NCBI GenBank assembly: GCA_023212695.1
Contig: JALCCG010000040.1
Location: 47,547 to 111,546, forward strand
Source of the DNA: Sporisorium sorghi
Lineage: Eukaryota > Basidiomycota > Ustilaginomycetes > Ustilaginales > Ustilaginaceae
Reading direction: 5' to 3'
DNA length: 64,000 nucleotides
Shown here in pieces: positions 1-9,488 of the stretch. The position numbers and the translations under genes were made by a program. The notes under the pieces were generated by a model. The model saw nothing but the letters and a program-made list of their open reading frames with translations, had not been told where the DNA came from and did not search any database. Position 1 is the stretch's first letter; the number at the start of each line of letters is the position of its first letter.

Positions 1-2019
1 CATCCGCCTGAGCGTTCGCAGGACCGAGAGCAGCGAGCGCGCGAGAAGGATCGACGACGCGAGCTCGAGCGCCTGGAGCGCGAACGGGAGCGCGAGCGTG
101 AGCGCATCCGCGAGTCCGAACGCGACCGCGAGATGATGATCGCTCGCGAGAACGAGGAGGCTCGGCTCATCTGGCTTTCGCTGCCTGGCAACGATCACCC
201 CCAGTACTACACAGACACCGACTCGGACTCTTGCTATGGTGTTGGCGGGGCTCTGGGCGTCAATCTAACGGATGAAGAGGACAAGGATCTGAATCCCCCC
301 TTCCCTCTGTCTCTGCAAGAGTATCACCCGGCGCCGTCCTACTCGCAGTCTTACTATGACGACTCGTACTATACCTCGAAGCGCAAGCGCACGGACGATG
401 CCATCGACTTTGCTACCTCTTCCCGTCGTAACCGTCGCAAACCCATGTCCCGACCATCCGACATGGACCGTCCGGCGCCATCGAGCTCAGCATCGGTGCA
501 ACGTCAGGCTCTGCCATCGACCACCATGATCGATATCGACGACTTTCCGGTCCCGGACTCCAGCATCCGCTCCGAGCCATCCGACCGTCCCTTTGCCAGC
601 AGGCTGGAGCGTGCCTCTCTGCCTAGAATCTCTCCGTACACTCGACCTGAGGAGGTAGACGAAGACTTTGAGAGCTCCGACTCGGACGAAGAAGCGATGT
701 GCATCGCCGAAGAACGCAAGCGACGCCACGGCAACCGAGGAGGCAATCGCGGCAACAAGCTCTCGCGCGACAAGGGCGCTCGCTGGGTGCGTCGAGGCAA
801 GCTGGGCGGCTGGACCGAGATGCGCATGGAAAAGGAGATCGGCGATCGTGTGCGACATCGCGTCGAGGCGATGCAGAAGGACAACGTGCGTGCACTCCTG
901 TCCGCCATGCCCGAAGAAGACAAGGCGATGCTGGCTCAGTTCCCGGCTCTGCGCAATGGTCTGATTCCGAGCGAGGCTCCAAGCAACGCGCGTCGAGATG
1001 CGCGAGGCCGGTTGCTGCCGTCGGACGTTTCGGAAGCAGCGCGTATCGATGCTGAGCTCGGGCTCGATGGGGGAGCGGTGGATGCGAGCGGAACGAGACT
1101 CGAGCGACCTGAACATCTCACGTCTACGTCGCTCGCGCCGACACTTCTCAAGCCGGCCATCACGCCGCGGCAGCTGCTGACCAGCCACACGCTTCGTCAC
1201 ACGTTCCGCAATCCTCACATTGCTGCGCTTGGCAAGACGGCTCTGGATCTGATCGAGAGCGAGGGCGTTGTGGGACGTGCGGTGGGTCGATGCTGGGCCG
1301 CCATGGAGCGCGGTGGTTGGAACGAAGACCCAGAGCCAAAGGGTGACGAGGCGGAAGAGGCGGAAGAATCTCACCACCAGAACGGCTTCAACGGCATGGA
1401 CGTTGACGGATCTGACGCCGAAGGCTCCTCGCGACACCGTGTCGAAGAAGGCTCTGCCAACGGGGCATCAACGAGCGTATTCGGCTCGGCGATCGACAAT
1501 CCGGCGCTGTCGCACCTGGACCGGCTCTTCGTCACCAAGCAAGGCCTCGCCATCCCGCGGTTGGACGACATGGGGCAGCCGATCTTTGTGCCGCCTTCGC
1601 CGGCGACGCAAGCCGCGCGAACCCAAGCAGGTTTAGCGGAAGAAGCAGCAAGCGAGCCGGTGATCGAGACGACGCTGTTGCCGGCGCCGGAGCAGCGCTC
1701 GATCGTGCTGGCGGCGCTCGAGTGTCTGCACGACCTGGCGGCGGATTCGCGCGAGTACGTGGATCGGCTCGAGGAGGTGCGCTCGCGGCTGGCGGCGGTG
1801 AAGCGGAGACGCGCGCAGGTGTGGAATGCCGTGCGGCAGTGGGCGCTGGACAAGGATATCGAGGCGGCGGCGGTGGCGGGCGGGGCGAGGACGGAGCTGA
1901 ATGGTGGCGTTTCTAAGGCGGTGGTGGAGGGTGTTGGTGCGGCTGCGGCGGCTGCATCGGCGTTGTCGACGGCGGCAGGGAGTGCGGCGAATGGCGCCTC
2001 GCCAAAAAAGAGGAAGTAG
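1..2019 (+). CDS. Rxt2-like subunit of the Sin3/Rpd3L histone deacetylase complex (5' partial)
   Basis: The frame is open from the first base of the window, so the gene begins upstream; the first ATG inside is at 133, but the Arg/Glu-rich stretch before it reads as coding. From that ATG 628 residues are visible. Residues about 195-380 carry an NRGNKL segment, a basic WVRRGKLGGW segment, and then a block LAPTLLKPAITPRQLL...HTLRHTF...LDLIESE, which resembles the Rxt2 N-terminal family. A second block (about 455-590) has LFVTKQGLAIPRLDDMGQPIF and a helical EQRSIVLAALECLHDL region followed by a probable coiled coil. The last residues SPKKRK look like a nuclear localisation signal. Rxt2 proteins are part of the large Rpd3 deacetylase complex, which represses transcription in the nucleus. 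The family assignment is from remembered motif patterns and is moderate; another chromatin-associated protein is possible. No intron is needed in the visible part. Confidence 0.6.
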   Translation, partial: HPPERSQDREQRAREKDRRRELERLERERERERERIRESERDREMMIARENEEARLIWLSLPGNDHPQYYTDTDSDSCYGVGGALGVNLTDEEDKDLNPPFPLSLQEYHPAPSYSQSYYDDSYYTSKRKRTDDAIDFATSSRRNRRKPMSRPSDMDRPAPSSSASVQRQALPSTTMIDIDDFPVPDSSIRSEPSDRPFASRLERASLPRISPYTRPEEVDEDFESSDSDEEAMCIAEERKRRHGNRGGNRGNKLSRDKGARWVRRGKLGGWTEMRMEKEIGDRVRHRVEAMQKDNVRALLSAMPEEDKAMLAQFPALRNGLIPSEAPSNARRDARGRLLPSDVSEAARIDAELGLDGGAVDASGTRLERPEHLTSTSLAPTLLKPAITPRQLLTSHTLRHTFRNPHIAALGKTALDLIESEGVVGRAVGRCWAAMERGGWNEDPEPKGDEAEEAEESHHQNGFNGMDVDGSDAEGSSRHRVEEGSANGASTSVFGSAIDNPALSHLDRLFVTKQGLAIPRLDDMGQPIFVPPSPATQAARTQAGLAEEAASEPVIETTLLPAPEQRSIVLAALECLHDLAADSREYVDRLEEVRSRLAAVKRRRAQVWNAVRQWALDKDIEAAAVAGGARTELNGGVSKAVVEGVGAAAAAASALSTAAGSAANGASPKKRK

Positions 2020-5000
2020 ATGTGCGTCTGTATCAGCAGGCAATTCAATGGATACCTTGTGCACTTTTCTCAGGCTTATGGGTGTGCGTCGTGCATGCAA
2101 TCAGTACACGGCGATTGTTTGTGTGCGCCATGTATGCGTGGCATGCGCGTGGAAGACATAGGCTTGGCTTGCACATGTGGATGCTTTGACATTGCTTTCT
2201 GGAGGCTGCATGTGCGTGGAAGCAGGGGCATTGGCTTGAGATGAGAACGGTGGGCGTGCATTGCAGCGGGACGAGGGTGGAGTGATCAGAGCGAGCGAAG
2301 CAAGATGCGGGACGCACGTAGGGACCTTCTATGGCGTCTTCACGTGCACCGCAGCTTCGACGACTCATGCTCGCAGCGTAGCCTGATAACATCTGCTGCT
2401 CGTCGTACGTCCACAGCATGCACGATATGCCAGGCTCAAGCGATCTCATCGAATACAGCATGTGCTGCAAAGCGCTGTGCATCGCTGCAGCATTCGAAAG
2501 CTTTGGCTGCAGGGTGGGTTTTGTTTTTTGTGTGCATCATTTTCCTGTCTCATTTTTCCTGCGGTACAGCTTTAAATTTGTCAACAAGAAACCCTGCGGC
2601 GCGCCGATCACGCACGACAATTTTTTCCTGCCTGGTCGACAGCCGAGCTTGTGCACACGCACGCACGAAAGCACGCATGGACCAAGTGCCCACCAACCAG
2701 CATGCGCGTTCGGGTTTGGCCCGCAGCCTCGCGCAGCCGAAAGTGTGGGCGTCTGACGGCGGCAGCAGCGGCCCGAGGGCCCACCCCACCTCAGGTGCCC
2801 GACAATGGCAGGTGGGTGTCCGTGTCCTCTCCCGTTCGCTGCCGCGATAATGCTTGATAGAAACCTGACGACGGAGCTCACAGCAGACTCGCTGGAGGAA
2901 AACGGACCGTGCAAGCGGCTGTGTTCCCGTTGTCAAAGGCAGAGGCGCACGGATATCGATCAAATCGCTGCTCCGCGGTGGCAGTCGCCTGATCCGAATC
3001 TCGGCCAGACACAAAAGTCGCTCCAGATTCTCTCGTCCGTTCGGAGATGCTCGTTCCGGTCTTGGATGGTCGCAAGTTTTTTTTTTTTCCCTTTTAGCAA
3101 ACGACGCTGACTAGTCCACGCTAAAAGTTGTACGCTCGGTCTTGTCTCGCTGTTCCCAGGATGAGGGTGTCGAACGGTCTGTCACGCGGGACAGATCATA
3201 TCGACCTGTGTGCGGTGAAGTGCGTAAATGGTCAGGGTCTCTGCAGGCTTTTGGGCTTGCTCCTTGCAGTCGAGAGAGACTTGCGTCAAGAGTGCGTCCT
3301 TGCTTGCCCTGCACTCCGCAGATCCCTGCTTCCGTCTGTGCGCTCACTCGCTCTTGCAGTTTTCCATGACGCTTTGGCGCACGAACACGAGGGAGCAGCG
3401 TCCCCTTCGTCTCCAAGATACAGGAAACACGGATAGCTGACCAGCCTCTCTCTCCCACATCCCGAAACGGGCCATCTTGATCAGCGTCTAGGAAGCCCTC
3501 GATCTCTAATTCCTGGCCCGCATCGGCTCGGCGGAGAACGCAATGAATCACTTTTTTCATGCGAGCAAGACCAACCGAAAAAGAACAATAGGCTGATGAA
3601 CCACGCTCTGAAACGGGACGAGAGATGCGGACCAAAGCTTGCCGACATTCGGGCGGAGAATGTGAGCCAAAAAGACGAGAGAGACACACGCATGCTTTTT
3701 AGCGTGCAAAGGCGTGGACTGCGGCACCGCCCGACCAGACGAAAAAAAAAAGGACAGGTCGCACGTCACGCACCGCCCGCGGGTTGCTCCGCGATTTCCC
3801 ACACACGGCCTGATAAGGCTTGATGAGGGACTGGTGCAGCCACGGAAGGATGATCTGTCCTGCAAAATGAACTTTCTAAGATTCATTCATCACCGACCGA
3901 CAAGCCACTGAGCTGGAAGGAGAGGCTGCCGATCCTTTTCGGTCCCCTGCGCACCAGCAGCGGTGTGAACCGCCTCGGTCTCGCCTAGACCGGCATATTG
4001 AACGCTGCATTGAACGGGCGATCTCTCCTCGTCCAGCGAATCACGAACGCGAGGGGAAAAAAAGCCAGAGAGAGAGAGAAAAAAAAATAATCTTTTTGAC
4101 TCAACACAAGGTGTGTGGGTGCGGTCGAGCGGCAGAGCAAGAAGCGAGAGAGAGAAAGATGACCGACGAAGGGCCAGCTCATCGGCCCGGCATCTTGCCG
4201 AGAGTGAGACTCGTCGTTGCCAAGCAGCGAGGTTCAGCGTGGTCGAGCGAGTCTAGTTTCAGAAGGGGTGTAGCTTTTTCGGTCGTCTCGGGATGCCCAC
4301 TGGCTCACTGGCTCTGTGACGAGACGAGAGGATCAAGAGGTTGAAAAAGCCAAGCACGAGATATGGCCCAAGTCAAGAAAGGGGCGAACGAGGAGATAGG
4401 CGAAGAAAAGGACGGCTCTGCTGGCAGTGTCGACAGTCGGTCTGCCGTCGCCCTTGAGCACAGCGTTGGGGTTACGAAAAAAATCCAAAGAGGACTTGAT
4501 TTGCAGAGAGAAAAAGAAGAATTTTTGTATTTCTCAATACAAAGCAAAAAAAGCAAAACCAGGGTTCACAAAGGCATTCGGACCACAGAGATACACACGG
4601 CCAGTGGCGAAAAGTCCTCTGTCCGCTCAACTCAAAATCCTCCATTCGCTTGGCTGTTTCGCCGCCTGTGAAAAACCTTGTCTTGGTTTCTGTTTCTGCG
4701 CTTCTAGGGTGGATGAGATGTCAGCTCCTCTCAGAGATTGACAAGGCAGACTCGAAGAAACGTCTGAAGCTCACACCGGACTAGACTGAGCGCAATACCG
4801 AGAGGACAGGGGCAGGGGTTAAACGGCCCTTGGGCGGCCGGGCTGGCGGACTAGCAGGCAGGCTGGCAAGCCCGCTCAACGGGGCGGCGATCAGAGGCAA
4901 AACGCAGGTCGATCAACCCAACGCAAGCCATGCGTGTGTGCGGCCGACAAGGGACCGCTGGGTTGTCAGAGTGGCAATCTGGCGCAAGGCGTGACAGACG

Positions 5001-5511
5001 CGAAGGAAAAAAAGGGAAGCCAGAGGCGACACAGTCTGCAGGGCATATTTGCCCAGTGCTTTTACAATTGCAATTTTTTCAAGTCCAACACCTGCGGCAG
5101 GCGTTGCGCAGAGCTCTTCTTCTCCCATCCGAAGTCTTTGCTGGCCGCGAGGAGAGCCCAATTTTTTTTTCTTCTTCTCTCTTCTTCTTCTTGGTGCTGC
5201 TGACCCTTGCGAAAAAAAGGGTGGGCAACGCAGGGTCGCGGCAGATGAGCGGCGAAAAGCCTTTTTTCTCGTGTCAAATTCAATTTTAGGCCTGTCAGAG
5301 AGATTCTGCCCACCTTTTGGTTTTTTCTCTTTGAAATTTGAACTGTGACTGATTGAATGACTGACTTGATTTGAATGAATGATTGGCTGGCTGGCTGCTC
5401 GACCTTGCGTGACAACTTTTTTTTTTTCTTTTTTTTTTTTTCTTCTCTCGCTCTTCTTCTTCGCCCGCCCTGCATTTGACCTGCACCTGCGCCTAGCTCG
5501 ACCTGCGAATG
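2020..5511. other. Long intergenic region without a convincing gene
   Basis: This 3.5 kb lies between the Rxt2-like gene and the ust1 leader. Open frames occur on both strands (for example 2305-2850 + and 3111-3689 -), but they overlap one another, lack family motifs and have Cys/His/Arg-rich out-of-frame composition. The stretch holds many short A or T runs (around 3070, 3736, 4060-4090, 5160, 5419-5450). It may contain the distal promoter of ust1 or an unannotated non-coding transcript. I see no tRNA or transposon signature. Confidence 0.6.
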
Positions 5512-6513
5512 CTGCGACGCTTTGCTGCTTCTGCGTCTCTGCGCTGCTCCTCGTGCTGCTTGCTGCTTCTTCCTCCTCCTCCTCCTCGCTGCTGTGCTTC
5601 CGCTTCTGCTTCCTGCTTCCTGCTTCCTGCTGCGTCTGCGTCTGCTGCTGCTGCTCACTGACAAGCAAGCAATCTGCAACCTGCGTGTCGTTTTCTCCGG
5701 TACTCTCTTTCTTGCTTTCCCTCCCTCTCTCCCTCTCTCCTCCTTCTCCGACATCCCGTCTTCCTCTCCTTCATACCATCTTCATCACAATCAAGACTGG
5801 AGGCGCATCTTGGCACGTCCATCTTCATCGTACCCTCCTTCAAACGAGTTTCTCGGTCGCAACTTTTCTTCTTCTTCGTCCTCAAGTCTCGTCGGTCCTC
5901 CATCGTTGACGCGACTGGAAAGGTTGCCTTACGGTTCTGCAACTCGTTTCCGCTCCCTCTCCCTTCACCTTCACTTTCGCCTTCAACTTCACCCCCTCTT
6001 CTTCCACTTCAAGCGTCTTTGCGCATCTAGGACAATTCGACTCTGACTTGGCGTCTACCACATCCACCCTCTCTCTTCGACATCACCTCTCGCAGTGGCT
6101 CAGGTTTCCTCGCGTATTCCTTGGAAATCCCTTCGCACTCTTCAACCTGATCTCGCGCTCCTTCTCCTAGCTACTTCGCATTCGCACAAACTCGGTCTTT
6201 CTGGTCTGTTCAGGAAAAGCATCTCGTATCCTATCTCGTTCGGACAAGCATTATCACTTTGGTAGTCGCGTGCGCATTCAGCTCTCTTGCTGCTCATAGC
6301 CACGATCTCCTCACACTCCATCGACAGCAAAAGAACCACATCTACGGCCCTGTCTCCTCATCCCGCTACCTTTTCCGCACTCAACGGTTCCACTCTGCAT
6401 CGTTTCTTTTAGGAGTCTCTATCCTCCTCCTCTCTCCCCCTCTCCAAAACAAAAGCATCGTTACGCTTCCCTTGTAGCTTTCATCGCCTTTGCCTATTTG
6501 CACTCTCGGCATC
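5512..6513 (+). promoter_or_regulatory. Pyrimidine-rich, ATG-free 5' leader/core promoter of ust1
   Basis: Read on the + strand, no ATG occurs between the one at 5509 and the ust1 start at 6514, a distance of about 1 kb. The stretch is strongly C/T-rich with clustered CTTCTC, CTCTCC and TGCTGC runs. This is what a long transcribed leader under selection against upstream starts looks like, and it agrees with the long leaders known for fungal APSES genes. The transcription start cannot be fixed from sequence. Alternative: plain pyrimidine-rich promoter DNA with a shorter leader. Confidence 0.6.
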
Positions 6514-8349
6514 ATGTCTACAGCTTCCCCCCTCCACCACGGCCACGGCAACGGCAGCTACGCCAACTCGCCTGCCCCTACCGGCGTGACTGCCCGAGAC
6601 GCTGGCGTCGCAGCGGCTGCGGTCGCTGACTCGGCCGTCCGTTCCGGTTCCGTGCCTGCCTCGGCTTCCGGCAGTGCTCCCGGCTCTGCTTCTGGCTCCA
6701 TCTACGGCGAAGGACACGCTCATCACACTGCCCACCACCATCACTCGGGTCACCACGCTCACTCGCACGGAGCGCTCGCTAGCCCCGTCAACGGTGGACA
6801 CAGCTCGAGCTGGTCGCCCTATGGCTATCCCTCGGCGCCCGTCTACGGAGGCAGCCCGAGCCCGTACGGCCACAATGCTTACTCGCAGTACGCCAGCGGC
6901 TACGGCTACGCCAACGGTACCGCTCACCACGTTGCCACGGCTCCCACTACGCCTGCTGCCAACGGCACCACCTACCACGCCGGCGTCAATGGCATGATGA
7001 TGCACCACGGACAGCACGCTGGCTACGGATACGGCAGCCACCACCTCGGATCGCACACGCCCACCCACACCCACAGCCACTCGTCCGCTTACTTTATGAA
7101 CGGCGACGGCTCTCACAGCCACCTCAACGGCTCGGCACACCTCTCGTCGCCCTCGTACGCCTCGGCCCCGCAGTACTCGACTCAGCTGCCGCTCGCCGGA
7201 CGTCACCGTGTCACCACCACGCTCTGGGAGGACGAGGGCACACTCTGCTTCCAGGTCGACGCTCGTGGCGTCTGCGTGGCCCGAAGACACGACAACAACA
7301 TGATCAACGGCACCAAGTTGCTCAACGTCTGCGGCATGTCGCGTGGTAAGCGAGACGGTATCCTCAAAAACGAGAAGGAGCGCATCGTCGTCAAGGTCGG
7401 CGCTATGCACCTCAAGGGTGTTTGGATCTCGTTTGCTCGCGCCAAGCAGCTCGCCGAGCAGAACGGCATCGCCGATGCACTCTACCCGCTCTTTGAGCCC
7501 AACATCCAGTCGTTCCTCTACCACCCGGACAACTACCCCAGGACCGCCGCTGTCATTGCTGCGGCTCAGGAGCGACAGGCGCAGCGTCAGCGTGCTCCTG
7601 GCATGCCCAGCCCCGGCGCCAATGGCGCTTCGCAAGCACCTCCTCTCATGCGTGCCAACACCACACCATCCAACGGCGACACGTCGGGGTTTGGTAGCGG
7701 GCTGAGCAGCAGCACCAGCTGGACTGGCTCGCACGACCAGGGCCACGCCTCGGCTCCCACCACCACCCAGCCTTCGCCCACGTCGTTGCACAACGGCGCT
7801 GCCGCTCAGATGCACATGAGCTTGTCCAACCACGGCACCTCTTCGCCCACCTACTCGCAACAGCAGCAGCAACAACAGCAGCAGTACCCCATGACCGCCG
7901 CCCAGCAACTGGCTCGACCTCCTGTTGGCGACCGACGCCACTCGACACCCATCACGCTCAACAATGTCGCTCAGGCTGGTCACACCGACAACGCATACGG
8001 CGCTGGCAACCTCGCCTCTGCCAGCGGGCTGGTCAACGGCGCTCGCAAGGTTTCGGGCTTGAAGCGTTCTTGGAACGATGCCGAGGACCTCAACGGTTCC
8101 GCCACGGCTTCCCCGTCGGAACGCGACATGCAGCGAAGCGGCAGCGGTGGATCGAATGGCTACAAGCTTGAGGGCGATGACTCGCACAGTCCCGACACGT
8201 CGGACGACCGTCTCGCCAAGAAGAGCAAGGGTATGCCTCAGCGTGCAGGAGGTGCTGCCAATGGTGCTGCTGCTACCACCGGCATGCCTTCGCTGTCGAA
8301 CAACATGCTCATGGGTGTTGGCAACGGCAACGGTATCCACCACGAGTAA
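6514..8349 (+). CDS. ust1: APSES-domain transcription factor, StuA/Efg1/Ust1 type
   Basis: A 611-residue single-exon protein. The open frame extends eight codons further up, but only through a TTG; the ATG at 6514 is the first after a 1 kb ATG-free leader. The N-terminal 225 residues are Ala/Ser/Gly/His/Tyr-rich and low complexity. The APSES DNA-binding domain lies at about 228-345: it begins [13 protein letters not shown], contains [25 protein letters not shown] and [19 protein letters not shown], and ends near [10 protein letters not shown] Gln run is at about 449-457, and the C-terminal part has basic KKSKG and KRSWND patches, possibly nuclear signals. APSES proteins of the StuA branch bind DNA in the nucleus and control dimorphism and sporulation in fungi; in Ustilago maydis the single StuA-like member is Ust1. 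The family call is firm; the orthology to Ust1 is inferred. The gene converges with bck1 downstream. Confidence 0.93.
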   Translation: MSTASPLHHGHGNGSYANSPAPTGVTARDAGVAAAAVADSAVRSGSVPASASGSAPGSASGSIYGEGHAHHTAHHHHSGHHAHSHGALASPVNGGHSSSWSPYGYPSAPVYGGSPSPYGHNAYSQYASGYGYANGTAHHVATAPTTPAANGTTYHAGVNGMMMHHGQHAGYGYGSHHLGSHTPTHTHSHSSAYFMNGDGSHSHLNGSAHLSSPSYASAPQYSTQLPLAGRHRVTTTLWEDEGTLCFQVDARGVCVARRHDNNMINGTKLLNVCGMSRGKRDGILKNEKERIVVKVGAMHLKGVWISFARAKQLAEQNGIADALYPLFEPNIQSFLYHPDNYPRTAAVIAAAQERQAQRQRAPGMPSPGANGASQAPPLMRANTTPSNGDTSGFGSGLSSSTSWTGSHDQGHASAPTTTQPSPTSLHNGAAAQMHMSLSNHGTSSPTYSQQQQQQQQQYPMTAAQQLARPPVGDRRHSTPITLNNVAQAGHTDNAYGAGNLASASGLVNGARKVSGLKRSWNDAEDLNGSATASPSERDMQRSGSGGSNGYKLEGDDSHSPDTSDDRLAKKSKGMPQRAGGAANGAAATTGMPSLSNNMLMGVGNGNGIHHE

Positions 8350-8730
8350 AAGAGAAAGACTATGAAAAACGAGAGTCCGTCTTGTCTTCTGTATGCGCAT
8401 CGAGATGTGTCTTGCATCCCATTACCTCGTCGGCTCGCGCCCGTTTCGGAACTGCCCTCCCCCCGCACCGCACAAAAGTGGCTCCCTTCTCTAGCATCTG
8501 CATCTTCGTCATCCCATCATCCCATCCCCTCCGTCTTCTATTCGATAACCGCTAATCACCTACTGTCACCCAACCCCGTCGCCACAACGTCATAACATCA
8601 ACATCAAAACAACAAACAACGAACACGCACATCCATGATGTTCCTCCTCCTCTTTTTCTGTGAAATATAAATCGTCTTTGGTCTTGCTTCAGGCAATGTG
8701 TGTGTGCGGGTGTGCTTGAGCGAAGTGCAA

Positions 8731-8770
8731 GACGAAGAGGTTCGAAGAGGTTCGAAGAGGTTCGAAGAGG
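8731..8770. repeat. 10-bp tandem repeat TTCGAAGAGG
   Basis: Three perfect copies at 8741-8770 preceded by one copy with two changes (8731-8740). The unit contains the palindrome TTCGAA. It sits in the 3' flank of ust1. Confidence 0.9.
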
Positions 8771-8889
8771 ATCTGATATGTGTCCTTTGTCACTTTGGGC
8801 ATGCGGTCATCTTGTACACTGTCAGACAGGCACATGTCCGAAGTTGATTACGTGGTCAAAGCGTCTAAAAGGTCGATGATCAGCTGCAG

Positions 8890-9292
8890 CTGTCATACCT
8901 TGACACGATCACATTGTCACGCGATCGATCAGAAGGTCTCCCCATGACTTTGTGGAATGGTCACATCGTTCAATGGTCATATCGTGAAATGGTCACATCG
9001 TCACTGTCTCGCACGGTCACTCAGTCTCAGTGACTCTCACACACTGGCACACTGTCACACGATAATCCCATGGTCTCTCTCACACCATCACAACATCACA
9101 CTGTCGCACCGTCACACCGTCACACCGTCACACCGTCACACGATGACATAATCACACAGTCACATGATCCCACGATGACGATCACAGTGGTCATCACAGC
9201 GTCAACGAGTCACAGAGTCAACGAATCACACCGTCGTACACACGATCACATCATCTACAATGTCACTTGGTCAGAACGTCGTCTCACGCCGT
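8890..9292. repeat. Degenerate array of short TCACA(C)CG-type units
   Basis: About 400 bp are built from variants of TCACA separated by 3-6 bases (TCACATCG, TCACACAG, TCACACGA and so on). The core at 9103-9142 has five 8-bp units in register: GTCGCACC, then three perfect GTCACACC and a final GTCACACG. Outside the core the spacing drifts between 8 and 11 bases, so this is an old, decayed or length-variable array. It lies between two convergent genes and no credible coding frame covers it. Confidence 0.88.
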
Positions 9293-9488
9293 TGTACGAT
9301 CATCGCACACACCGCGAACCGAGTGAGAAGATAAAAAAAAAGGTGAAAGCTGTGTTCCATCGAGGTTGGTAGCGTTCAGGTATCATTGGTTGTTGTAGAA
9401 GAAGAAACAGAAGTGAAAGACGATCTTTTGGGATGCAAGTCGCACCATCCCAACGGCGGGTGCGCTTTGCCCGCTTTGCCCGTGGGCC

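Larger units (their letters stand above)
8350..9488. other. Convergent intergenic region of ust1 and bck1, repeat-rich
   Basis: No gene is seen. The first 400 bases are C/T/A-rich and probably hold the ust1 3' UTR. The rest contains a 10-bp tandem repeat and a long degenerate array of TCACA-type units (both listed separately). The 3' ends of both flanking genes face this segment. Confidence 0.7.

Noticed and set aside
2305..2850. 181-codon plus-strand frame upstream of ust1
   Set aside because: No domain, Ala/Arg/Ser/Cys-rich composition, overlaps other equally open frames on both strands.
3111..3689. 192-codon minus-strand frame upstream of ust1
   Set aside because: Composition does not resemble coding sequence in this window and competes with plus-strand frames.
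6481..8400. 639-codon frame on the minus strand opposite ust1
   Set aside because: It mirrors the APSES gene; its Val/Arg/Gly/Ser-rich sequence is the usual antisense product of GC-rich codons and has no domain.
9103..9142. CRISPR-like array
   Set aside because: The units are 8 bp without spacers of constant length, and the organism is eukaryotic.
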